DNA of 64,000 nt. Source: Chionis minor (taxonomy: Eukaryota; Chordata; Aves; Charadriiformes; Chionididae). Location of the stretch: positions 29,106 through 93,105 of the forward strand of contig VZSF01005551.1 in the NCBI GenBank assembly GCA_013398295.1. The letters run 5' to 3'. Of the stretch, positions 48,536 to 59,740 are shown in pieces. The notes below the pieces were generated by a model. The model saw only the letters and a program-made list of their open reading frames with translations, was not told where the DNA came from and ran no database searches. The translations under genes were made by a program, and so were the position numbers. Position 1 is the stretch's first letter. Each line of letters opens with the position of its first letter.

Positions 48536-51500
48536 GAAAAAAAAAATTAAAACATGGATATCAGCAATGTAAACAGTTTAGCAAAACTTCGACGATTGAA
48601 ATTCTGTTTGAGCTCTGGGTAGTCATTCAGTCCAGCTGTCCAAACTCATTTCTTGTGACCATGTTTTTCTTAAGAGTAATGAGTTAGGTCTAAATAAACC
48701 ATGACGTTCACAGCTGAAGTGTTTCCTGAAATTTTTTAGAGACAAAGGTAAAAATTGTATAAGTACCTCATAAGACCCCTTTGTCTTTTTGTTTAGGACA
48801 GGAAATAAGGGTGGTAAGCAATATGTTTTTGTGGTGTCTAACCTGCCTGCTCAGTATTCTAGGCCCACTGACTGCTTGTAGGCTCCAGTGTTCGTAATCT
48901 ATACTTTTTTGTGCAGAGGTTGTTGAAAGGTGTAAGATTAATTGTCTGAAGAGAGCCAATATGTATGTCATCCCTTCAGAAGACAGCAGCACTTTTTAAA
49001 CTTATGATAACTATTGAAATGTATTTCCTCTAGAATTATTATGATAGCTAATATTGTTGATTCTGGCTAATGTGATTCAAAATATTTATGACTAATTTGT
49101 CCTGAATAAATAAAAAGATAGCCTAGCAAAAGTAATTTCTAATAAAGCCAACTTCAAAACACTATTTTAGCTGTTGCCAGAGCTACACCAAAAATGTGAT
49201 TATGAATGTGTGGCATAGATATTATTAAATATTATTGTATTGGTATTGTAGCAAAATGCATTTCCTACCTTAATTAAGTGTAATTGTCCCAAGGGAAAGG
49301 TAAAAGTGAGTCAGTTTTCTTAACCTCAAAATCCCCAAAAAACATGAAAGAATACAGGAATAAATGGAATAAAATTCATGCCTACTTTTGATATCCTTTG
49401 CCTTTTTCCGGGCTGCTTCACTGCTACCCCTAGAACTCTGTCATGATGGGTTTGGATGGCATAATTGCTGCCCTTGTGCCATTTGAAGCCTTTCATTTTA
49501 TAAAAGAGAAACTACAAACGGGAGGTTACATTCCCTTGTTTTGATTTTAGAAGTAAAAGTTTAAAACAGTGCAATAGGCAGCAGAAATTAGTTTTGAAGC
49601 TGCAATGGTGTTGACACTAGATCTTCAGACATGATCTTGAAAGATTCTCAAAAATGAAATGCATTTAGAAGTTAAATCTGCCTCTTTCTTCTTTCTTTCA
49701 TTTTTAAGTTTAGCTTTTGTTTTAAAGACTTCGTGTTCATTAATTAAATGTTTTATGTACTGATACGTCCTTTCTGCTCAAACAGGAGTGAATTTCAATG
49801 ACTAGTACACCACAATCATGCAAATTTACTGCTTTTCATATTCATAAACTCTACACCTAACATATCCAGCTTCACAGCTTCACTAACACACCTCAAGGGT
49901 GTACAACTGAAAAAGGAGGCAGAGTCAGCAACTACTTTACATGACTTTTTTTTTAAAGACTTAGAAAAGTTTCAAAAATTTTAGGAGTGCAAATTATTTC
50001 TGCTAAGGGCAGAAACAAAGTTTGTAGAGTCTTCTTAAACACTGACAGAAAAAAATTCTTAGTGCTTTTTTTTCTTCCTGTACAGGAGCGAGATAACAGC
50101 TTGGCTAGTACTTTGAAATGGTTGCCAGCACTAGTCAGTGTTATACACAAAGATGTTTGTTGCTGTTCTTTCGTTATTTCATTTCTGGTTTCAACGGAGT
50201 CAAATCTTGGTCCTAGTATGCATTCACAGTGATTTAAATGGGATCAGAATTTGCCCACAGTCTTTCACAATGTACTGTAGTGGAAAAGAACAGCAACTAA
50301 CTGTCTGTCTAGTAAATGTCTTTGCACCCTTTTCTGAGACCACTGAAGCTAATGTTCTCATTGACTTCTGCAGGCACTGAACAAGGCCATAGATTTAACT
50401 GCATCAAACTCATGGACCATAAAGGTATAGATTAGATAACTACAGACTCACAGCCCTTGTACACAAAGAAGTGCCATGCAAAGGATTCCAAATCTAGGAA
50501 GCAAAACAAGCAAAAACAGTAAAAAATATGCAACCCAAAACTTTATTTATTAAAAAAAAATCCACCCTTTCATTCATTTTATTAGTTAATAAAACTGGTA
50601 GATCCTAGGCTGACTTACGACATTTACCCAGATGAAAATCTAGTTCCACAGAAATTCTAAAGAAGGCCACAACTGTTCATAAAGCTCTGAGAAGAGCATG
50701 TGCCCTTGTGGCTGGATTTGTGTCTTCCAGTCATTATCAGTGGAGAAGTTTCAAAGTCAGGGCATGACCTGAAATAAATCAGTGATCTCCTCTCACAAAG
50801 TCATCGTTTTCACTGTTTGTGTCCTTCTGTACAAGATGAGATAATATTTGAACATCTAGGGATATGATGAATCATCCTCCATGGAGGTTTCTGTCATGTT
50901 TATCATAAGCTTGGCAGCCCTCAAATGAAAAGCTAAGTGCTATATAGGTCCAATTGTACTTTCACTTTTTTTCAGCAGTGTTGTATCTTCTAAACTTCTG
51001 TAGATGTAAAATAGGACACATTAGAGTCAAGCCCTAGAACAACAAAGTAGCTTCATTTTGCTCACTGTTGTTTTTCTTCTGTGTAGTATTACAGTTGTGA
51101 TAATTCACATACTCAACCTCAATGACAATGCCAAAGCATGCCAAATTACATGCTTTGGGCACATGTAATTTAGGGGGACACAGCCTTTCTGCTATAATAG
51201 GCTTCCGAGACAAGTAACTTCTTCCAGCTGCACTGGCAATAGATATATGTTGCATGGTCTTCATCTGTCACATAACTGGATCTATTGCACATATGTGGTT
51301 CAGTTACACTGTGCTGCATCAAAAGGCTGATGCTACCTAGCGCGTTGGATAGCAAATGAACAAAGGAGTGTGAGCTGGGAATTGCCTGAATTGTTCATAC
51401 TGCCCACAACCCGTAAGACTGAATACTGAGTGTAAAATAAGCTGCTGAGCTGCTGTTTGTAGTCATCTTCCCCCCTTACTGACTGGCTTTATGGAATGGC

Positions 51501-53257
51501 AGCAAATTTCAAGTGTAGCAAATTCTGCCACCTTCCTTTTTGCTGTTCCAAATTCTCAGAAGTTGGTGAGCGAATATTTTCCACATTAAAATAAAAAACC
51601 CTCAGTATTTTCAAGAAATGACATAGCTAGCTCCTGGTGTTTTGATGGGAGTACTCTTTCTGTGTTTGATGAAAGTCTGGGTCCAACTAACTAACTAAAA
51701 CACGATTGAAATATTCTGAACCTTACTATCAGATGTAAACCTCAGACTTTTTGATAGTGGACAAGGTTTTAAAAAGCAGTTTTAAACAATTTAGGTAACA
51801 GACTGTTCTTTTACACTTAAGAAAGGTTTGGCTCTGAAATCCCTAAAGGAATGTCAATTTGTCCAAATTAGAGCAATGCAAACATGTCTAAGTTGCTTCT
51901 GTACTTGCGTGACTTTATTTAGGCTACCTCAGGTATCTGTGCATTTATTATGCCATGCATATGTTTCAAAAAATTTTGTCAATCATCTGTCTATCTTTGT
52001 AACTCAGATGGCTGGGCATATGAGAAAATGAGGTTATAAAATACAGAAAGCCACTGAAATTAAATCTGCAGGTATTTCATTTTCCTTTACAAGGATTTAT
52101 CTTTTTAATATATATAAATGGAAAATATGAAAATGGGAGAGGAAAAAAAACATGTAAGGTCTCCCCCCTCACACACCCGTCCTCTTTCACCTTTCATATC
52201 CTTCTGGATTAGACAAGTTAATAGAGCTAATTAGTCTTCTGACCATTGCTGGTATGGTAATCAGAAGGATTTCTAGCTAGAATTTGTCCATTTTATACTG
52301 TAAAATTATTTTAATACATCAGCAGAAATGTGGGCAAAGTGTAGCCTATTAAACAATAGGTCTTTCCGATCTATCTTTCAAATCCTAACAGTGAGATCTT
52401 CTGGTGTAATAATTACAACTCTCCCTTCCCCCTGCACACACACACGCATACCTACATACAGCAAGAAGCTGTTAGAGCTCTAATTTTCAAAAAATTCCAT
52501 TTACTCTCCAGCAAAGCAGAACAATTCTTCAAAGGCATCCAGATTTTTTTTTTTTAATCAGAGGTACAGAGTGATAAATTTGTTGGAGATCAAATGCATT
52601 TGACTACATGAAAAAGATTGCGATAGAAACTTATTAAGGCATTACATGAAAGAGGTAGAGAAGTATTCCTATTCAAAAGGAGACCAGACCAAATAAAAAA
52701 TGATCTCCTTGCTTCCAGGTAGAGTGGAAGATGTAAATGTCAAGATGAATGTGATAAAATGTTCTACTTCCCCAACAAAATGAAAACCTGTACCCATTTT
52801 TCGTCTATAAAATGGGGATTAGCAGCCTACCTTAACTCACGACAGGTCTTTTACAGGGCAGATCATTGGAATGTAGTAACAAACCCAGCTCTCTTCACAA
52901 GCCAGTGATCCCACAGAGTCTCCAAAGTGGGGTCAGTTCTGAGGCAACTCAAAGAAAAGGGGTATGAGGTGGCAATGGTTTGCACCCAGCCAAGCCTGCC
53001 CTTGGATGCTAGTTAATATGAGTGAAGATATTCTTATCTGGGATGGAGCAGTGTAGATTCTTAAATACCTATTATAAAAAAACAGTGAAGGGGAAATGTT
53101 AGAGAGTAGGAAGTGTTTGGTGCTCATTGTCTGTTACAAGTAATTTCAACTAAATGATCATCAGAGTTCAAAAAAGCCAGATGATTAGATATGCCTTGTG
53201 CACAGGACTCTGGAATTATTTAGCCCTGTTCGATTAAGCTATAACACATCAGTCGAT
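48536..53257. other. Unique AT-rich DNA, no gene seen
   Basis: About 4.7 kb with no recognised interspersed repeat. A CA microsatellite lies at 52434-52460. A strong acceptor-like site (polypyrimidine then CAG at about 50085) precedes a short open frame with no donor to match. No credible gene is present. Confidence 0.55.
52434..52460. repeat. CA microsatellite
   Basis: About six CA dinucleotides, then CGCATACCTACATACA, preceded by a pyrimidine-rich stretch. Confidence 0.8.
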
Positions 53258-53716
53258 GTGCATCCAGAGGAGGAGCACAAAGATGAACAGAGGGCTGGAG
53301 CACCTCTCCTGTGAAGACAGGCTGAGAGAGTTGGTGTTGTTCAGCCTGGAGAAGCAGAGGCTCCAGGGAGACCTTATTGAGGCCTTCTAGTATCTGACGG
53401 GCACCTAGAAGAAAGCTGGAGGGGACTTATTAAAAGAGCATGTAGCGACAGGATGAGGGGCAATGGCTTCAAGCTGGAAGAGGGTAGATTTAGATTAGAT
53501 CTCAGGAAGAAATTTTTCACTATGAGGGTGGTAAAACACAGGAACAGGTCTCCCAGAGAATCTATTGGGGCCCAATCCCTGGAACTGTTCAAGGCCAGGT
53601 TGGATGGGGCTTTGAGCAATCTGGCCTAGTGGGATATGTACCTGCCCATGGCAGGAGGGTTGGAACTAGATGATGTTTAAGGTCCTTTCCAACCCAAACC
53701 ATTCTGGTTCTATGAG
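53258..53716 (+). mobile_element. CR1 LINE copy, 3' end
   Basis: A 459-bp 5'-truncated CR1. It starts at 'GTGCATCCAGAGGAGGAGCAC' and continues through the [13 protein letters not shown] region. The frame then runs to 'GCAATGGCTTCAAGCTGGAAGAGG', where the C-terminal N-R-S-P-R-E segment replaces the usual N-R-L-P-R-E. It ends at 'CCAACCCAAACCATTCTGGTTCTATGAGG'. Same 3' group as the 18.2 kb copy, with which it shares the 'GCACCTAGAAGAAAGCTGGAGGGG' insertion-like segment. Confidence 0.95.
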
Positions 53717-55443
53717 GTTTTTCTCATCTTGTTTTTATTCCATATCCTTTCTATTGAAGTTTCCTGCAATTGTTCTTTTTCTGTCATTTTCATTGGTTAC
53801 ATAATTCTGCAGTGCATTCTGAGTTAACGCTTTCTTCAAAGATGGGAAGATACGAACAATTGCTAACTCACTGTATCAGTTCATACGTTTCCTGTGCATT
53901 ATCAGGGTATTCAACCAGCTTAACAAAGTAATGTTAGCAGACAGTTGTACCTGCTTGATGACACGGTCAATTCAACTACTAGACCTTGCTAGACAGATGA
54001 TAGTAAAATTAATAATGTGTGATGCTGCTAAGGCCACAGGGTGCCAGAATTATACTCAGTAACTGATGGCAAACAATTTTATGGACAACTCCATTGTCTG
54101 AAAGTGCTTGTAACTGAATGAATTTTAGCAAAATATATACCCCCTTCCCATTTTAAAATGGCCAGTTTCAGTGTAAGCTCTTATCATATTAACTTGCCTT
54201 CCAGCCACACAGATCTTTCACCAGAGGTTGGCAAACAGTGGCAGTATTAGGAATTAAAATTGGGGACAAAGAGACAACACATTCTGAAAATAAAACCATG
54301 AGTTCTAAGGGTATTTCTGTTTTGAATCTCATATCTAACAAAATGTTGTACTGCAGCTAGACTAAAGTTAATCAGCTCTCATCATCTGTATTCACAAACT
54401 CTGCCACATACAGTGCAACTTAATTGAGATGTTAAATTGGGAACTGGTTATCTATGCTACAGGATTAATCTATTATGAATTTCACATTCTTCCCCCATCC
54501 AAACCTAGCCCAAAAAAATTGTAATAGATTTTATTAACCCAATGCATTCCATGTGTTTGTTTGAGTCAGGGCAGTGGGGAGAGTCTGCTTTTTACAGAAA
54601 TGCTTATTAAGAGCTGCACAACACTACACGAAGTTGATTGTCCCACATGAGTTCAGTTTAGTCTTGTAATAAATATATTTTGGGTCCAGGGAACCTGAGA
54701 GTTTGCACAGAGGATTTGGACATATATTTCTTTTCTGTTAAAGTTGGCTACTTGTATCCTGAAAGAGACAGATATCCTGGCCTTTGAAATCAAAACCAGA
54801 AAGTTAATGAGGTAAGTGTTAATCTTCTTACAGAAATTTATAACTCCCTTTTAATCTAAGTAATGAATTCGCTTTAAATTATTTTCCATAAGTTCTTCTC
54901 TGACACTTGAAATTCCATGTTTGCAAGCTAACAGTGAGAAGGATTTCCAAATATATGAGATACAATCACGCTGTATCCTGCTAAAGCAGACTGCTGGCTT
55001 TTCCAGTTTGAAGAGTTTGTCAGGTAGAAAATCTTAACTAGTAAAGTTAAGGTATTTGTTTGACCTGCTGGAGGCACAATACCAATGCCTTTAATTCCCA
55101 TCAAGCAAAAGGAATTCCACACAGTATGTCTTCAAGGACTTACGATGTTTCTTGGGTCATTTGTACTTTAGCCACCCTCTATACACAGCAGTGAACTTCT
55201 GGCTGCCATATTGATTGCTAGGGGATAAAAATAGTAAGACTAATTCTACTTTTAGTTATTTCAGACTGACTGAGGAACCTGCCTGTTTAATGCTATAAAT
55301 GAAAACACTGTAGACAAGGGAGAAATGAGAATGCATGTTTTTCTCTCTGTACAAATATGTGTGTGCACACATACACACATGCATATTAAAGTCTTATATT
55401 TATGGGTCCAGTTCTACAAGCTCAAAAAGTGTGTCTGTATGAA
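53717..55443. other. Unique AT-rich DNA, one splice-framed open segment
   Basis: No repeat family is recognised. A 68-base open segment with acceptor- and donor-like ends lies at 54744-54811 (see findings). A CA/TG patch is at 55356-55384, just before the next CR1. Confidence 0.5.
55356..55384. repeat. TG/CA palindromic microsatellite
   Basis: TGTGTGTGCACACATACACACA: a TG run followed directly by a CA run, so the two halves can pair. Confidence 0.75.
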
Positions 55444-56132
55444 CCGCATGAGATTCAATAAGGTCAAGTGCAAGGTTCAGCACCAGGGTTGCGGCGACGC
55501 CTGCTAATGGCCAGCAATGTGGGCTCACAGCCCAGAAAGCCAACCGCACCCTGGGCTACATCAACAGAAGTGTGGCCAGCAGGTCAAGAGAGGTGATTCT
55601 GCCCCTCTGCTCTGGTGAGACCTCATCTGGATTACTTCATCCCACTCTGGAAAGACATGGACCTGTTGGAGCAGATCCAGAGGAGGCCACAAAAATGATC
55701 AGAGGTGTGGAACACCTCTGCTGTGAACACAGGCTGAGAGAGTTGGGGTTATTCAACCTGGAGAAGAGAAGGCTCCAGGAGATCTTATTATGGCCTTTCA
55801 GTACTTAAAGTGGGTTTATAGTGGGTTTATATTTCTTGACAGGGCCTGTTGCAATAGGACAAGGGGTACTGGTTTTAAACTTAAAGAAGGTAGATTCTGA
55901 CTAGATATCAGGAAGAAATTTTTTACAATCAAGGTGGTGAAACACTGGCGCAGGTTACTCAGAGAGGTGTTAGATGTCCCATCCCTGGAATTGTTCAAGG
56001 TCAGGTTGGATGGGACTCTGATCAACCTGATCTAGTTGAAGATGTCCCTGCTTATTGCAGGGGGAGTTGAACTAGATGACCTTTAAAGGCCTCTTCCAAC
56101 CCAAACTATTTGATGATTCTATGATTCTATGA
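55444..56132 (+). mobile_element. CR1 LINE copy, 3' third, internally deleted
   Basis: It starts in 'ATGAGATTCAATAAGGTCAAG' (the R-M-K-F-N-K-A-K region after the RT). At about 55493-55508 it jumps from 'CACCAGGGTTGCGGCGACGCC' to 'ATGGCCAGCAATGTGGGCTC', skipping about 100 bases found in the 2.5 and 18.2 kb copies. It then runs to the end with 'CAACCCAAACTATTTGATGATTCTATGATTCTATGA'. A 78-codon frame at 55572-55808 keeps L-F-N-L-E-K-R-R-L-Q. An extra short repeat, GTGGGTTTATA twice, lies at 55811-55832. Defective. Confidence 0.94.
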
Positions 56133-56303
56133 GTTTCATTTTTCTATACTAGTGATAATTTCAATCCAATTTATTGGAGGTTTTCCCTGGCTTTTCTTTA
56201 AGGATCATTTTTAAGTCTTCTAAGTGGGTTGAGAAGATTAGAACTTACTGGTAATAAGGGAGGTGGTATACACAAGTGACTGAGTAGCATGAAAACAGAG
56301 CTA

Positions 56304-56331
56304 ATTTCATCCCTGACATTTCATCCCTGAC
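56304..56331. repeat. Perfect 14-bp tandem duplication
   Basis: ATTTCATCCCTGAC occurs twice back to back, the mark of a recent local duplication. Confidence 0.9.
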
Positions 56332-59300
56332 TCTATCACTCCGACAGAGTTATATTATGAGTGTATTTGGCACCACATAGCTAAGGATCAAGGATATGTG
56401 ATGAAAAATTCAGCTATTAACTATTTGCACTATTTAACAAAATTCCATTCTGTAATAATACCTTTAAAGCTGAGTGCCAATGCTTTTCTGAGTGGCACAA
56501 TTTCAGTATTGCATCCTCAGCAGTAAAGCTGAGGTGATTTTAAAAACCCCAATATTTTACCAAATTTCTTGTTAACATAGCACACTAAAAGCAAATCAAA
56601 CTCTTACCTCATTTCTTTGAAATCAGCTACTGTGTTGCACTGGGAATAAATATCTTAAATGGTATGGTCCACCACTTGCTACAAATTTTCTCATTGACGC
56701 CCCATCTTCCAAGATTACACACAAATAGTTGTCAATATTTGTAAATATTTGTCAATTGATTACTTAGTATAATAATAGTGAGATTGCTATATTATAGGTG
56801 GAATAAATGCTGTCAGTTATTTGCTTTATCTTTAGTAGTGGACTGTATTTCTTCTCCATAATCAAGCTGTTTCACACTATGAGGCAAAGAAAGTGAGCTA
56901 GCCCAGAAACTACATATATCTCCTGGTATTTTCACTGTTTTATTAAAGATTATAAATCTTCTGAAGGATGGCATTGCACACATTTGCCTGTAACACTGTA
57001 TGTTTATTGCTAATTGAGCCTAGATAGGTAGTCTTGCTGTGGATTCATAGACATCATGCCATGGTTTGGTATTGGCCAAGAAGTAGTATGAATGAGAAAG
57101 AACCTCATACTGAAATGGAGTATCACAGAAATAATTCTGAATGTGCTTGAAATATTTGTTAAATAGACGGCAGACGGCCCTTACAGTGGTGAATACAATG
57201 GTGACGTACGCCCAGAAAAAAACTCCTTTCTGGTATTGTCTTCTTCAGAAGCAGCTTAACTTCACCTGGACTTTAGTGAAGCTGTTGAAATGAGGGCTCT
57301 GTATGTTTGGGAAAGTCATTCATACTGGATAGGATACCAGTGTGCAAGCTACAAAATTATTCAGATACTCTTCATCCCTCAGTCTTCAGAGCACTTTTCC
57401 AGTGTTTATTTGAGACAAACTGAGAGGGTAATCTCTAAACAGAAAGTGTTTTCTAGCTCTACTGGAGAAAATACACTGAATGCTGAAGATATCAAAAGTA
57501 AAAGCAAACCATAGCTATGTAAGGACAGGTTTTATTACTGACGTACCATAATTGCTTGGTACAAAGAATAATGATAGGTAGCAAATAGAAAGTCAGGCAG
57601 GGAGCTCTTCTCACAACTGCTAAGGGAAGAATGCCAGTCTTGGACTCATTAAGCATATTTATTAATTACAGCACAACCACATTAAAGGAAAATTAAGACT
57701 GTAAAGTAAAGCAAGGAAAAGTTAAGAAGTGCTAGAATTAAAGTGACGTGTGCACTCTTAATTCATCCCTCGAGTGTGTGCTTTAATTACATGATCACAT
57801 GCTATCTTTTTTCCCCTGGACCCCTAGCTTCATTCAGTACTCATGGCTCAGCTGCCAAGTCTCTAATGACTGTCTTCAAACTGAGATTTATTGGTTTTTT
57901 TAAACATGTTCTGCTTTCACTGTATGTGAAAGCATGTTTTCCCCGTGTATTTGAAAATGTAAGACTCTGGCACAGAGGGTATCTCTCCCTATCTGTAACC
58001 TATCTTGGCCCAGTTTTAAAGATGGAGTTCCTACATTTTTTCCCAATAATTAACAATCTTTTCTTAACTTGAGTGAAGATACGTATTTCTCCTGTGATAA
58101 ATCTTCCAGAAGCCAACATGACTTGCTACTGAAGAATATAATTATTTTTTTAAATTGGTAAAGACTTCAGCATGAGCTGTTAACACTTGACAAATTCAGA
58201 AGCATATGCAAACCAATCATGAAATAGGGGTGATAAACCTAATTATTGGCAGCAATTCCAGCTCTGTGATAATGATCTACTGCAAAACATGTAGAATTGA
58301 ACATAAACCATTTCAGGTAAGGCACTAAACCTTTGGAACTTCATATTAACAGTATTGTGGATGCAAAAAGTATATAAAGGTTCCACAGAGAGTGGACAAA
58401 TACTTGGAAAATATATCCTTTGGTATCTGTTAAACAGGTAAAATATACGGGGATCAAGAAAACATCTAAATTTGAAATAACCTGGGAGAGCATTGGTTGG
58501 GAGAGTATTGTATTTTCCCACCGTGTTCCTACTCTTTCCCAGGTTTCTACTTCAGGTGCATGTACTCTTGCCTTTTTTCTTCAGACTAGAGTAGTCTCTC
58601 ATTTTTTGCTAGGTCTTTGTTTTGTGGGTCTGTGTTTACCTGGGCTACAGTATTGCCTGTATATTGGGCAGAACCCACTCCAGAAGGATGATGACTTTCA
58701 CCAAGAGATTGTTCAGACTGTCATTGTGGATGGCACACTGAAGAAGCTGAGGTGCAGCCCTGGCGCCTTTCTTGTCCCCAGACATGTCCCATCCAGCTGG
58801 AGGTTATCCATCTTTAGATACTAAATCATGGTGGATACACACACCTGGGCACTTCCCCCACCGCTTCTCTGGTGTCTGATCAGGATCTTTGCACTTGCAG
58901 GGCAAGTGGTGTATATTCATCACAGGAACTGGAACACAGCTTGGAAAGAGTGAAACTCTTAAACTTCACCTTGTCACTATGACTCATATCTTCTCCTCTG
59001 TGTCTTAACCTCTTGTAGATAATAACTGTGATGCTGGTCTGCGTGAAGTGTTGAGCTCAACCAGAAGAGTTGTTCTTATGTTGCTGGTGGCAAAGAATGT
59101 CTTAATAGACTCCTGTTCCAGGGAAATGACCAGTACAGTACAGCCCCAGGAGGAATTGTGCAGGGACTGATGACCCATAGCTAGAAAAGTGAAGGCAAGT
59201 AATATTCATGTGTGGGTAGAAAATGTAAAATGTTCCACTGTTTCCTTTCAGATTCCTAGCACCAGATGGAAAATAAAAGGTTTTCCTAAGATTTGAAGAA

Positions 59301-59692
59301 TGAGCACAATCTGAGTGGCACACTGCTTTTCTGAGTCCCTATACCCAGCTTTATCTATTTTATTTCCTGTAAATTTTAGTGGTAGTACAGAACACCTTGA
59401 CCATTGCAAAATAGATTTGATGCTTGGCCATGCTTTAGTATGAAAAAAAACCCCACCCCAAAGCTGTTGTATCTTGACCTACACGTATAAGAATATATCA
59501 TAGAGAAAGACATTCTACATACCTTACAGTGGCTCTAGCTCTCTAGTTACAGGCCCTTTGAGAGAAGTTATATGAAGGGAATTTTGAGAATAGCAGCTTG
59601 AGAATCACCAGGACAAAAAGAGAAGTATTACAAGGAAAATGTGACCAGCTAATTGTATATAGCTTGACTGAACAAGTGCCAAATAGTGGGGG

Positions 59693-59740
59693 ACAAACAA
59701 AAAAACCAACCAAACAAACAAACAAAAAAAAAAACAAGAA
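59693..59740. repeat. CAAA-rich simple repeat
   Basis: CAAA and CCAA units ending in an A11 run. Confidence 0.8.

Noticed and set aside
50060..50232. Strong acceptor-like site followed by an open frame
   Set aside because: No donor follows before the stop, and polypyrimidine-AG sites are common by chance.
58420..58824. 134-codon plus-strand frame, the longest non-CR1 plus frame in the right half
   Set aside because: The first half is low in charge and looks like translated noncoding DNA. No motif, signal peptide or splice support.
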